A DNA stretch of 64,000 nt from Nocardiopsis sp. FR4 (lineage in GTDB: Bacteria > Actinomycetota > Actinomycetes > Streptosporangiales > Streptosporangiaceae), in contig NZ_VWVV01000014.1 of the NCBI RefSeq assembly GCF_009830945.1, positions 1 to 64,000 on the forward strand, given 5' to 3'. Positions 28,686 to 37,509 of the stretch are shown piece after piece. Every line of letters starts with the position of its first letter. Within the stretch, counting starts at the first letter, position 1. A program made the position numbers and the translations under genes. Under the pieces are notes generated by a model. That model saw nothing but the letters and a program-made list of their open reading frames with translations. It had not been told where the DNA came from and did no database searches.

Positions 28686-29357
28686 TCAGCGCGGGCGCTC
28701 CCCCAGCCCCCCGGACTCCCCGTACCCCTCGTCCAGGGGTGTCCACACCGCGCCGTCCTCACCGCGGCGGAAGGGGATGGTGGTCTTGGTGGGATCGTCC
28801 CCGGAAACCCCGCCCTCCGGGGGCGGAGGCACGTCGGGGACCGCCTCCGGGACGGTGTCGCCGCCCCGGGCCGTGTCCGTCGGATCCGCCTCCCGGGCCG
28901 CGCGGCGGTACTCCTCCCGGTTGGCGCTGGCCACGACCCGCGGGCCCGCGCCCGCGGCGGTCCGCCAGCGCGCGGGAACCAGCGCGGAGAACAGCAGCAG
29001 CGTGCCCAGCGGCAGCGCCACCGCCAGACCCGCGCCGGACGGGTACACCCAGCTGTCCGGGTTCAGCCAGGACAGCGTCCCCTCCATGGAGGCCGGGTGC
29101 ACGACGGGCCACAGGCACAGCGCCGTGAGCAGGGCCCCGCTGGCCCCGGCTGCCAGGGGCGAGACCCGGGACGCCACCAGATAGGCGCACACGGCTCCCA
29201 CCAGGCACAGCACCACCACCGACGACACCGTGGCCACGGTCACGTCGCCCTCGGCGATCCGGGGCAGGAGCCCGGCGGACCAGGCGGCGGCGATCCACAG
29301 CACGGGGGACAGGGCGGCACCGGCGAGGAACCCGACCAGGTGGTGGAGCACGGTCAA
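28686..29357 (-). CDS. Four-helix membrane protein with polar tail, unknown function
   Basis: A 223-residue protein with four membrane helices in the first 130 residues (for example FLAGAALSPVLWIAAAW and SSVVVLCLVGAVCAYLV) and a charged, proline-rich cytoplasmic tail ending in PFRRGEDGAVWTPLDEGYG. It starts 9 bases after the LCP gene stop, so the two form an operon. A link to cell-wall polymer assembly is inferred from that pairing only. Confidence 0.75.
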   Translation of the reverse strand: MTVLHHLVGFLAGAALSPVLWIAAAWSAGLLPRIAEGDVTVATVSSVVVLCLVGAVCAYLVASRVSPLAAGASGALLTALCLWPVVHPASMEGTLSWLNPDSWVYPSGAGLAVALPLGTLLLFSALVPARWRTAAGAGPRVVASANREEYRRAAREADPTDTARGGDTVPEAVPDVPPPPEGGVSGDDPTKTTIPFRRGEDGAVWTPLDEGYGESGGLGERPR

Positions 29358-29366
29358 CCCTCCTTC

Positions 29367-30851
29367 TCAACGGCAGACGTTGTCCCGGGCGGTCGACACG
29401 CCCGGGGAGCTCTCGTCGGGGGAGGGGCCCTCCTCCGGCCCGGCGCCCCCGCTCCCCCCGGCCGGTGCCTCGAAGTCCGTGTAGTCGAATCCGATCACGA
29501 TCTGCAGTTCGCCGTCCAGGGTGCGGTCCCGCACGGTCTCGGCGCCCGGGATCAGCGAGGCCACGTACTCCGCCTCGGCCGCGTCGTCCGGGCCGTGGCG
29601 GACCTGGCTCCGGGCGACGTCGCTGGAGCTCCAGTTCGCCGCCGGGGCGGTCACCTCGAACCCGGCGGCGGTCAGCGCGCCGTCCAGTTCCGACCCCAGC
29701 CCCGGCGTGCCGATGCCGTTGAACACCCGCACGCGGATGTCGCCGGGGTCGGGCTCGGATTCGGGGGAGGGTGAGGGCTTGGCGATCGGCCGGTCGGCCT
29801 GGATCGCGGCGAACATCTCCCGGGCCGCGGTCTCGTCCCACAGCAGGGCCACGTCCCCGCGCGGGGTCCAGTACTCCATGTCGGCGATGGGCACCTGGGT
29901 GAAGGTGACCGACCCCAGCTCCAGGTCGCGCATCTGGTAGGCGAGTTCGTTGATGGTGCGGGTGTCCAGCCCCTCGTCCACGGTCACCGAGGACAGGGCG
30001 CTGTCCAGGAACGCGGTCAGCTTGGCGGGGTCGGAGAGGGTCTCGCTGCTCATCGCCTGGTCGAGCATCGCGGACAGCACCTGCTGCTGGCGGTCGATGC
30101 GGTCCAGGTCGCCCCGGCTGGTGGCGCGGGTGCGCGCGAAGGCCAGGGCCTCGGTGCCGTCCACCCGGTGGGTCCCGGCGGCCATGTCCAGCTGCGCCTT
30201 GGGGTCCCTGATCGGCTCGGGCAGGCACACCTCGATCCCGCCCAGCGCGTCCACGACTTCCACGAAGCCGTGGAAGTCCACCTCGACGTAGTGGTCGATC
30301 CTCACGTTCGTCAGGGACTCCACGGTGCGCACGGCCAACTGCGGTCCGCCGTAGGCGTAGGCGGCGTTGACCTTGTCCTCGCCCTGGCCGGGGATGTCCA
30401 CCCACAGGTCGCGGGGGATGCCGACCACGGTGACGCGGTCGCGCGCGTGGTTCAGCCGCACCAGCATCATGGAGTCGGAGCGCTGGCCCGGCGTGGACCC
30501 CACGCTCAGTTCCTCCTGGTCCTCCTGGCTCATCCCGTCGCGGTTGTCGGAGCCGATCACCAGGAAGGCCAGGCCCCCGGTCGACTCCGGCCGCTCGTCC
30601 TCGGACAGGCCGCCGAACACGTCGAACCGGTTGAGGGTCCCCGACATCCATCCGGTGAGCGCCCAGGAGGTCCCCGAGGCGAACAGGACCAGGACCGAGA
30701 GCGCGCTCATCAGCAGCAGCCCGGCCCGGCGGCGCCGTACCGCGCGGCTCGGCACGGTCACCCGCCCGGATCTGGGGGAGCGCTCGGGCGGAAGCGGCTG
30801 GGAGCGCTCGCGGCGGAACCCGTCCGCGGGCCCGTGCCTGTCGTCACTCAT
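29367..30851 (-). CDS. LytR-CpsA-Psr (LCP) family wall-polymer ligase
   Basis: A 494-residue membrane enzyme expected to transfer lipid-linked wall polymers to peptidoglycan. A basic cytoplasmic cap and one membrane helix (about residues 45-65) precede the LCP domain, with its conserved arginines and aspartates in QRSDSMMLVRLN, GIPRDLWVDIPG, KVNAAYAYGG and FARTRATSRGDLDRIDRQQQ. A LytR_C domain (about 385-465) follows, then an acidic tail. The ATG at 30851 is chosen; a start six codons earlier is possible. It is divergent from the TM2 gene, and the ABC exporter module at 35-42 kb is a plausible source of substrate. Confidence 0.92.
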   Translation of the reverse strand: MSDDRHGPADGFRRERSQPLPPERSPRSGRVTVPSRAVRRRRAGLLLMSALSVLVLFASGTSWALTGWMSGTLNRFDVFGGLSEDERPESTGGLAFLVIGSDNRDGMSQEDQEELSVGSTPGQRSDSMMLVRLNHARDRVTVVGIPRDLWVDIPGQGEDKVNAAYAYGGPQLAVRTVESLTNVRIDHYVEVDFHGFVEVVDALGGIEVCLPEPIRDPKAQLDMAAGTHRVDGTEALAFARTRATSRGDLDRIDRQQQVLSAMLDQAMSSETLSDPAKLTAFLDSALSSVTVDEGLDTRTINELAYQMRDLELGSVTFTQVPIADMEYWTPRGDVALLWDETAAREMFAAIQADRPIAKPSPSPESEPDPGDIRVRVFNGIGTPGLGSELDGALTAAGFEVTAPAANWSSSDVARSQVRHGPDDAAEAEYVASLIPGAETVRDRTLDGELQIVIGFDYTDFEAPAGGSGGAGPEEGPSPDESSPGVSTARDNVCR

Positions 30852-31200
30852 CGGCAGTCCCCGTCCCACCCGTCAACGGTGTCCATATCTTTAGGTTGTC
30901 ACCCGTTCCGCACGAGCGCGCGGGATGTCAACCCCCGGCGTGTTGTCCTCCCCTTTGCCTGCCCGTCTTCACACGTGGGACGCTCCCCGGACGGCAGCGG
31001 TTCGGCCCGGGGGCTCCGTCCTGAGTCGAATCCGGTACCGCCGCGTGACCGCACCCCTGGTCGGACACGGCAGGATGGTCTCGCTCACAAGGCGTCGACG
31101 AGGGCCCGCCCGGTTCCACCGGAGGGCCCCGTTCGCCGTGTCCGAACCGGACCGAGCGCGTTTGCCCTTCATTCCCTGAGAAACCCCCGGAGTCTCGACC
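30852..31200. other. Divergent intergenic region between the LCP and TM2 genes
   Basis: This 349-bp stretch has no supported gene. On the minus strand TAAAGATATG, about 40 bases before the LCP start, may hold its -10. On the plus strand CGGAG lies before the TM2 ATG. A 5-bp inverted repeat (GTCCG with CGGAC) is the only other structure noted. Confidence 0.4.
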
Positions 31201-31440
31201 ATGTACAAGCAGCCCCATCTCGAACCGGTCTCCGACAAGAACTGGCTGACCGTGCTCCTGCTGAGCCTGTTCCTCGGCGGCCTCGGCGTCCACCGCTTCT
31301 ACGTCGGCAAGATCGGCACCGGCATCCTCATGCTGCTGACCTGCGGTGGTGTCGGCGTCTGGGCCCTCATCGACCTCATCATGATCATCGTGGGCTCCTT
31401 CAAGGACGCGCAGGGCCTGCCCGTCAAGAACCAGGGCTGA
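31201..31440 (+). CDS. TM2 domain membrane protein
   Basis: A 79-residue protein made of the TM2 domain: a polar N terminus, helix 1 (WLTVLLLSLFLGGLGVHRFY), the conserved VGKIGTGI turn, helix 2 (LMLLTCGGVGVWALIDLIMI) and a polar tail. TM2 proteins are widespread and their function is poorly known. GGAG lies 8 bases before the ATG. A 10-bp hairpin follows. Confidence 0.93.
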   Translation: MYKQPHLEPVSDKNWLTVLLLSLFLGGLGVHRFYVGKIGTGILMLLTCGGVGVWALIDLIMIIVGSFKDAQGLPVKNQG

Positions 31441-31452
31441 GAACACCTCCCG

Positions 31453-31475
31453 GGCCCGGCGGATCCCGCCGGGCC
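31453..31475 (+). terminator. Hairpin after the TM2 gene
   Basis: A 10-bp stem (31453-31462 with 31466-31475) and a 3-base ATC loop, 13 bases after the stop; no U tract follows. Confidence 0.65.
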
Positions 31476-31558
31476 GCCGGGTCCGCGCGGGTGCAGTACC
31501 GTTGACCCGCGTACGCTCCTACGCAGTCCCGACACGTCTCGAAACCTGGGAAGTGCCC

Positions 31559-32554
31559 GTGTCCTGGCCGCCTGTCTCCGTCGTCATGCCCGTCCTCAAC
31601 GAGGAACGCCACCTCGCCGCGGCGGTGGAACACGTCCTCGCCCAGGAGTACCCGGGCGAACTGGAGGTCGTGCTCGGGGTCGGGCCCTCCTCGGACCGGA
31701 CCCGCGAGGTGGCCGACGCGCTCGCCGCCGCCGACCCCCGGGTCAGGGTGGTCGACAACCCCACGGGGAAGACCCCCGCCGGGCTCAACGCCGCGATCGG
31801 AGCCTCCTCCCACGACATCGTCGCCCGGATCGACGGGCACGCCATGATGCCCTCGGACTACCTGAGGGTGGCGGTGGAGACGCTCCGCGAGACCGGCGCC
31901 GACAACGTCGGCGGCATCATGGCCGCCGAGGGCACCACCCCCTGGGAGAAGGCCGTCGCCGCCGCGATGACCTCCAAGGTGGGCGTGGGCAACGCGCGCT
32001 TCCACACCGGCGGCGAGGGCGGCCCCGCCGACACCGTCTACCTGGGCGTCTTCCGGCGCTCGGCGCTGGAGCGCGTCGGCGGCTACGACGAGGCCTTCCT
32101 GCGCGCCCAGGACTGGGAGATGAACCACCGCATCCGCCAGAGCGGGGGCACCGTGTGGTTCCAGCCGCGCATGCGGGTCTCCTACCGGCCCCGCCGCAAC
32201 GTGCGCCTGCTCGCCAAGCAGTACTTCCACTACGGCCGCTGGCGCCGGGTGGTCGCCCGCCAGCACAAGGGCACCATCAACCTGCGCTACCTCGCCCCTC
32301 CCGTCGCCCTGGTCGGCGTGCTCGCCGGGCTGGTCGGCGGCTTCTTCCTCTGGCCGCTGTTCCTCGTCCCCGCCGCCTACCTGGCCCTGGTCACGGCGGC
32401 CTCGGTACCGCTCGGCCGCGGCCTGCCCGCCGCCAGCCTGCCGATGATCCCGGTCGCGCTGGCCACCATGCACATGTCCTGGGGCGCGGGGTTCCTCACC
32501 AGCCCGCCCGGGCTCGGCTCGGACTCGCGCACCGCGCAGGCCGCCCGCACCTGA
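31559..32554 (+). CDS. GT2 glycosyltransferase (ExoA-like)
   Basis: A 331-residue membrane-associated glycosyltransferase of family 2. PVSVVMPVLNEERHLAAAVE starts the GT-A fold, ARIDGHAMM replaces the usual DxD as in succinoglycan ExoA-type enzymes, and LRAQDWEMNHRIRQSGG is the acceptor-side ED/QxxR-like motif. Two membrane helices lie at the C terminus (about 245-300). GGGAAG is 5 bases before the chosen GTG; the frame extends to a TTG at 31502 overlapping a possible -10 (TACCGT). It lies between the TM2 gene and a DUF4429 gene. Its sugar donor is unknown. Confidence 0.88.
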   Translation: MSWPPVSVVMPVLNEERHLAAAVEHVLAQEYPGELEVVLGVGPSSDRTREVADALAAADPRVRVVDNPTGKTPAGLNAAIGASSHDIVARIDGHAMMPSDYLRVAVETLRETGADNVGGIMAAEGTTPWEKAVAAAMTSKVGVGNARFHTGGEGGPADTVYLGVFRRSALERVGGYDEAFLRAQDWEMNHRIRQSGGTVWFQPRMRVSYRPRRNVRLLAKQYFHYGRWRRVVARQHKGTINLRYLAPPVALVGVLAGLVGGFFLWPLFLVPAAYLALVTAASVPLGRGLPAASLPMIPVALATMHMSWGAGFLTSPPGLGSDSRTAQAART

Positions 32555-32631
32555 CCGCTTCCGGCCCCCGCCCGCCCTCGTGCGGCGCCGCTCCCTCTGC
32601 TAGGCAGGAGCCGGAGGACGGAAGGGGCACC

Positions 32632-33552
32632 ATGGACGACGTACGCGGCGACCAGGCGACGTGGCGGTTCGACGGCGAGACGGTCGCCATCACCTACCAC
32701 ACCCGGGGCTGGTTCAAGGACCCGCTGCTCAAGCGGATCGGCCGGCTGGAGCTCCCGGTGGGCGCCGTCGCCGAGGTGGACTTCCGGCCCGGCGGGGGCC
32801 GCGGGAGGGGCTGGCTCCTCCAGCTGCGCCTGCGCGAGCGGACGGACCCCTACGCGGCGGTCGGCGCCATGCTCCGGGAGGGGCCGCAGCCCTTCCGCCT
32901 CACCGGGCCGGCCGCCACGGAGCTGGTCACCGAGTACCTGGCGGACCAGATCCGCTTCGCCGCCGAGCGGCACACCGACCCCCCGCCCGCCGACACCGCC
33001 ACCCGGCTGGTCCCGCCCCCGCCCTTCCACATCCGCACCGCCGAGGGCACCGCGACCGTCGACCGCTCCCGTGTGCTCCTGGTCTGGTCCGGGGCCGCGG
33101 CCAACGGACGCAAGCGCAAGGTGCAGCGCCGTGAGTACCCCCTGGACCGGGTCACCGGGGCGGAGTGGACGCCCGCCGACGACTGGGAGTGGGGATACCT
33201 GCGGGTGGTCACCGACACCAGCGCGAAGGAGGGCCCGGCCAAGCCCGCCAACGACCTCCACGTCCTGCGCGCCGACGAGGGCGCCGAGTCCTACGACGCG
33301 CTGCTGATGGCCGCGGCCGTCACCGCCCGCGTCTGGGCGGCGGACGAGGGTCCGGCGCAGGGGTCGCCGGCGTCACGGGTGCTGCGGGCGCTGCGGGCCG
33401 GGGCGGAGAAGCCCTCCGGCGGGGCGGAGCGGGTGCGGGACACCGACTGGATCTTCCGGCAGATCAAGCGGCTGGGCGAGTTGCACGACGAGGGCCTGCT
33501 CACCGACGAGGAGTTCACCGCCAAGAAGGCCGAGCTCCTCGACCGGATCTGA
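32632..33552 (+). CDS. DUF4429/SHOCT domain protein
   Basis: A 306-residue soluble protein. Two DUF4429-like (PH-like) domains occupy about residues 5-105 (ATWRFDGETVAITYHTRGWF) and 120-230, joined by a proline stretch, and a C-terminal SHOCT motif (about 278-306, QIKRLGELHDEGLLTDEEF then KKAELL) closes the protein. SHOCT segments are short oligomerisation helices. The molecular role is unknown. A GGAAGGGG site precedes the ATG. It converges on the GDPD gene; a 7-bp hairpin (33551-33570) overlaps the stop codon. Confidence 0.88.
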   Translation: MDDVRGDQATWRFDGETVAITYHTRGWFKDPLLKRIGRLELPVGAVAEVDFRPGGGRGRGWLLQLRLRERTDPYAAVGAMLREGPQPFRLTGPAATELVTEYLADQIRFAAERHTDPPPADTATRLVPPPPFHIRTAEGTATVDRSRVLLVWSGAAANGRKRKVQRREYPLDRVTGAEWTPADDWEWGYLRVVTDTSAKEGPAKPANDLHVLRADEGAESYDALLMAAAVTARVWAADEGPAQGSPASRVLRALRAGAEKPSGGAERVRDTDWIFRQIKRLGELHDEGLLTDEEFTAKKAELLDRI

Positions 33553-33574
33553 GCGGGACGCGGCCCGCTCCGCC

Positions 33575-34384
33575 TCAGGCCCCCGGCGGGTCGACCGCCA
33601 GCCCGGGCGCCACGGGGGTCCGGGCGCCCACCGCCGCCAGGGCGCGGACCGCGCCGGGGACGTCATCCACCACGACCGCGTCCATGCCCGCCTCGGCGAA
33701 GCGGGCCGCGTCCACCGGGTTCGGGCACCACGAGACCACCTCGATCCCCGCCCGGTGCGCCAGGTCCACGGTGTACTCCACCGTACGGCGGTCCGGGCGG
33801 GGCGCCTCCCCGGCCAGCCCGAACGAGCGCGCGTCCACGGCCACGACCGGGCAGCCCATCCCGGCCGCGCCCGCCACCGCCTGGTCCAGCGGGTTGCGCA
33901 CGAAGGGCATCCACGCCGTGGGCACGCCCGGGGCCCCCTCCCGCACGCCCAGCAGGACGCCGGGGTCGAAGGAGCACACGAACACCCGCCGCCGCGCCGC
34001 CTCGCGGCGCAGGCGGGGCAGCAGGAGGGAGAGCGTCCGCCGCGCCGGGGCGTCGACCGCGTCCTCCATCACCGTCTTGACGTCCACGTCCAGCCCCACC
34101 CCGGCCGGGATCGCGGCCAGGCCCTCGTCCAGGCCGACCACACCCGCCTCGGCGCACTCGCGGACGGTCAGCTCCACGACCGGGCGCCCGTCGTCCAGGG
34201 CGGCGTTGTGATACAGGACCAGGGCGTCGTCCGCGGTGCGGCGCACGTCGATCTCGACCCAGTCCGCCCCGGCCGCCGCCGCGGCGGCGTAGGACTCGGG
34301 GGTGTTCTCCCGGGCGCCGCCCACCACGCCGCGCCCCGCGCCCCGGTGCCCGATCACCTCGGTCGCCTCGAACACCCCGCTCAC
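33575..34384 (-). CDS. Glycerophosphodiester phosphodiesterase
   Basis: A 269-residue GDPD-fold enzyme that hydrolyses glycerophosphodiesters to glycerol phosphate and an alcohol. HRGAGRG, the ENTPES loop, VEIDVRRTADD and LYHNAALDD supply the catalytic histidines and metal-binding acidic residues. No signal peptide is present, so it acts in the cytoplasm. Its GTG overlaps the stop of the IspD/TarI-like gene (GTGA), so the two are translationally coupled; that is unusual and ties glycerophosphate release to CTP-dependent activation. Confidence 0.9.
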   Translation of the reverse strand: MSGVFEATEVIGHRGAGRGVVGGARENTPESYAAAAAAGADWVEIDVRRTADDALVLYHNAALDDGRPVVELTVRECAEAGVVGLDEGLAAIPAGVGLDVDVKTVMEDAVDAPARRTLSLLLPRLRREAARRRVFVCSFDPGVLLGVREGAPGVPTAWMPFVRNPLDQAVAGAAGMGCPVVAVDARSFGLAGEAPRPDRRTVEYTVDLAHRAGIEVVSWCPNPVDAARFAEAGMDAVVVDDVPGAVRALAAVGARTPVAPGLAVDPPGA

Positions 34385-35130
34385 GCCTCGGCCTCCGACA
34401 GGACGGCGCTCCGGCCCCTGCGGCGCAGCAGCGCCTCGGCGAGCTCGATGTCGCCCGGGTTGGTCATCTTGATGTTGTCCTCCTCACCCGGCACGGTCCG
34501 CACCTCCTCACCCGGCAGGTAGCGCAGCACCACCCCGCAGTCGTCGGTGGCCACCAGGTCCGGGTCGGCCGCCGCCAGCGCGTAGGCCCGGCGGGCCACG
34601 CCCAGCGTGAAGCCCTGGGGGGTCTGCATCCTGCGCAGTTCCGCGCGCGGGGGGACCTGCGCGATCGCCTCGCCGCCGGAGCGGCCCGGCGCCACGCGGA
34701 CCACGGTGTCGGCGCTGGGTACCGCCACCCCGACCGCCCGCGCCTCCCGCAGGGCGGCCACGCACGCGCTGATCGTGGCCGGGCGCACGAGCGGGCGCGC
34801 GGCGTCGTGCAGCAGGGCCAGGTCGGTGTCGGCGGCGCTCCCCATGGCGGCCAGGGCGGCCATGGAGGTCTCGGTGCGGGTGGCCCCGCCCGGAAGCACC
34901 GCGCCGACCTTGGTGAACCCGGCCGCGGCCACGAGCTCCCGCACGCGCGGCAGGTACTCCTCCACCATGAGCACGATGATCTCGTCCACGTCCGGGCAGG
35001 CCTCGAACGCGGCGATCGTGTGCTCCAGAACGGGCCGCCCGGCCAGGGACAGCAGTTGTTTGGGGGAGGAGGCGCCCATCCGCGCGCCGACACCTCCGGC
35101 CAGAACCGCCGCGATCACGCGCGGACGCAT
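34381..35130 (-). CDS. IspD/TarI-like CTP:polyol-phosphate cytidylyltransferase
   Basis: A 249-residue nucleotidyltransferase. AGGVGARMGASSPKQLLSL is the CTP-binding loop, HDAARPLVRP, RRMQTPQGF and GEEDNIKMTNPGDIELAEAL are core motifs shared by IspD (methylerythritol phosphate pathway) and TarI (CDP-ribitol). IspF is not adjacent, and the coupled partner is a glycerophosphodiesterase with a TagGH-type exporter in divergent orientation, so a polyol-phosphate substrate is at least as likely as methylerythritol phosphate. GAGGTGGAG gives a good ribosome site before the ATG. The family is firm; the substrate is undecided. Confidence 0.85.
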   Translation of the reverse strand: MRPRVIAAVLAGGVGARMGASSPKQLLSLAGRPVLEHTIAAFEACPDVDEIIVLMVEEYLPRVRELVAAAGFTKVGAVLPGGATRTETSMAALAAMGSAADTDLALLHDAARPLVRPATISACVAALREARAVGVAVPSADTVVRVAPGRSGGEAIAQVPPRAELRRMQTPQGFTLGVARRAYALAAADPDLVATDDCGVVLRYLPGEEVRTVPGEEDNIKMTNPGDIELAEALLRRRGRSAVLSEAEA

Positions 35131-35600
35131 GGCTCCACCTCTTCCGTCGGGGCCGGGGCGGTCGCGCGCCCCGGGCCCACTGGCTCTCCCGGCCGAGGCT
35201 AGCGGACCGGCGCCCGCCCGCGGCCGGTGCGGGACCCGTTCACCCACGCCCCGGAACCGGTTCACGACCCGTCCGGGGCCGGGCGGGGACCCGGGCGGGT
35301 CCCCGCGGTGAACGAGCGGACATATGACCCATTCGTGATAGGTGGGGTGGCGCGACCCGTCGTGCACAGCGGTAACCTATGGACGCCTGTAGGGCGTGCC
35401 CGGTGCAGACCTCCTCCGAGACGCGGTCGTGGAGCCGGGCGCTGTCCGTGACATCCCCCGGTCGCCCGGACACACTCCCCCGCCGCGCTCCGCCGCGCGG
35501 GGTGCGAACACGTATGTCGGCCGGTGCGCGCAGGCGAGCACGAACACGCCTGTCCGGCACACCGTGGACCGGACGAGACATTCAATCCTTGGAGGTGGCG
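35131..35600. other. Divergent intergenic region between the cytidylyltransferase and ABC exporter
   Basis: No supported gene in 470 bp. TAACCT at 35373-35378 is a plausible -10 for the exporter operon, giving a leader of about 215 bases. A locally AT-rich patch (35318-35345) lies just upstream. Long leaders are unusual in this window, so leader-level control of the exporter is possible. Confidence 0.4.
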
Positions 35601-36437
35601 GTGGCGTCAAGGGCGCTGGCCGTCTGGGAGCACCGGAAGGTCGTCGGCCTCCTGGTCCGGCGCGACCTGAAGGTCAAGTACCAGCAGTCCGTACTGGGAT
35701 ACGCCTGGACCATGTTGGAGCCGCTGGCTCTGACGATGGTCTACTTCTTCGTCTTCGGCGTCATCCTCAACGCCACCCGGGGCATGCCGGAGGACGCTCT
35801 GGCACAGGGCGGCTTCCTGCTCTTCCTGGTGGCCGGGATCCTGCCGTGGAACACCTTCGGCGCGATCCTCTCCGAGGCCCCCCGGGCGATGATCACGCAC
35901 TCCAAGCTGATCACCACCATGAAGGTGCCGCGGGAGATCTTCCCCATGGCCACCGTGGGCACGAAGTTCATCGAGTACCTGCTCACCTGGCCGGTGCTCA
36001 TCGTCTTCGTGGTGGTCCTCGGCGGCAGGCCCTCGTGGGAGGGCGTGCTCCTGTGGCTGCCGCTGGCCATCGTGCTGCAGTTCACGTTCGGACTCGGCCT
36101 CACCCTGTTCCTGTCCGCGGTCAACGTGCTGCTGCGCGACGTGGAGCGCCTGGTGCGCATCGCCTCGCGCCTGCTGTTCTACGGGTCGGCGATCCTGTTC
36201 CCGGCCGCCCTGGTGCTCGACGCCCAGCAGGTCCCGGACTGGGCCAAGACGGTGTTCCAGCTCAACCCGCTCCTGGGTATCTTCGAGATGCACCGCGCCG
36301 TGTGGTTCGCGAACTTCGCGGAACTCACCCCGAGCACTCTCGCGTTGGTCTCGTCGGTGGTCGGTTCGGTTCTCATACTGATCATCGGATACTGGACGTT
36401 CCGCCGCCTCGAGATGTCCGTCCTGAAGGAGTTGTGA
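35601..36437 (+). CDS. ABC-2 type polysaccharide exporter permease (TagG/Wzm-like)
   Basis: A 278-residue inner-membrane permease with six predicted helices. VVGLLVRRDLKVKYQQSVLG followed by YAWTMLEPL is the N-terminal amphipathic signature of TagG/Wzm/RfbA permeases that move lipid-linked teichoic acids or O-antigen-like glycans outward. GGAGG lies 5 bases before the chosen GTG. The stop overlaps the ATPase start (TGATG). The first gene of the polyol-phosphate module. Confidence 0.9.
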   Translation: MASRALAVWEHRKVVGLLVRRDLKVKYQQSVLGYAWTMLEPLALTMVYFFVFGVILNATRGMPEDALAQGGFLLFLVAGILPWNTFGAILSEAPRAMITHSKLITTMKVPREIFPMATVGTKFIEYLLTWPVLIVFVVVLGGRPSWEGVLLWLPLAIVLQFTFGLGLTLFLSAVNVLLRDVERLVRIASRLLFYGSAILFPAALVLDAQQVPDWAKTVFQLNPLLGIFEMHRAVWFANFAELTPSTLALVSSVVGSVLILIIGYWTFRRLEMSVLKEL

Positions 36438-37291
36438 TGGCGCAGACGACCTACGGCGCCGGGCTCGCCACCGGGCCGGTCATCGAGGCCAAGGGGCTTG
36501 GCGTCAAGTTCGCCGTGAACCGCCGCCGCAAGCGCAGCCTGCGCGAGATGTTCATCCACGGCACCAAGCGCGACCCCAACGCCCAGGGCGACGAGTTCTG
36601 GCCGCTGCGCGACGTCAGCTTCGAGATCAACCGGGGTGAGTGCGTCGGCATCGTCGGCAAGAACGGCACCGGCAAGTCGACCCTGCTCAAGCTCATCGCC
36701 GGGGTCCTCATCCCCGATGAGGGCGAGGTCCACGTCCGGGGCAAGGTGGCCCCCCTCCTGGAGCTGCGGGCCGGGTTCAACGACAACCTCACCGGCCGCG
36801 AGAACGTGTACCTGGTCGGCTCCCTGCACGGGATGACCGAGAAGCAGATCGACGAGCGCTTCGACGAGATCATCGACTTCGCCGAGATCGAGTCCAAGTT
36901 CGTGGACACCCCGGTGCGCCACTACTCCAGCGGCATGAAGGTGCGCCTGGGCTTCGCGCTCATCTCCCAGCTGGAGCACCCGATCATGCTGGTCGACGAG
37001 GTGCTCGCGGTGGGCGACAAGGCCTTCAAGCGCAAGTGCTACGAGGCCATCGAGCGGATGCTGGCCAACCAGCGCACGATGGTCCTGGTCTCGCACAGTG
37101 AGAACGACCTGCGCCGCTTCTGCAACCGCGGCCTGTACGTCAAGGGCGGCGGACTGGCCCTGGACACCGACATCGACGCCGCGCTGGCCGCCTACAACGA
37201 GGACACCAAGGCCAAGATCGCCGAGCGCAAGAAGCGCGAGGCGGAGAAGAAGCGCGCCGAGGAGGCCCGGAGGGCCGAACAGGACGGGTGA
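36437..37291 (+). CDS. ABC exporter ATPase (TagH/Wzt-like)
   Basis: A 284-residue ATPase partner of the preceding permease. Walker A GKNGTGKST, signature YSSGMKVRLGFAL and Walker B IMLVDEVLAVGD are intact. The sequence before the Walker A (NRRRKRSLREMFIHG) is typical of the TagH/Wzt group. The C terminus is a lysine/glutamate-rich helix (KAKIAERKKREAEKKRAEEA) instead of a carbohydrate-binding domain, so chain-end recognition like that of E. coli O9a Wzt is not expected. Confidence 0.93.
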   Translation: MAQTTYGAGLATGPVIEAKGLGVKFAVNRRRKRSLREMFIHGTKRDPNAQGDEFWPLRDVSFEINRGECVGIVGKNGTGKSTLLKLIAGVLIPDEGEVHVRGKVAPLLELRAGFNDNLTGRENVYLVGSLHGMTEKQIDERFDEIIDFAEIESKFVDTPVRHYSSGMKVRLGFALISQLEHPIMLVDEVLAVGDKAFKRKCYEAIERMLANQRTMVLVSHSENDLRRFCNRGLYVKGGGLALDTDIDAALAAYNEDTKAKIAERKKREAEKKRAEEARRAEQDG

Positions 37292-37509
37292 CGGCGGGCA
37301 GGCCGCCTGAGCGGCCGCCGGACGCACCAGGCCCCGTACCGTGCGCGCACCGTCGGCGAGTTCCGGTGGTGCGCGCATTCGCGTCCGCACGGTCCGAAAA
37401 GCGCCCCGCCCGGCGTCCGCCGCCAACCGCAACCGGCCGTGCGTGTCAGTGATTGAATGACTACAAAGCGTAAGCAACGGTGTCTCTCAGCAGAGCTGGG
37501 GGAGGATCC

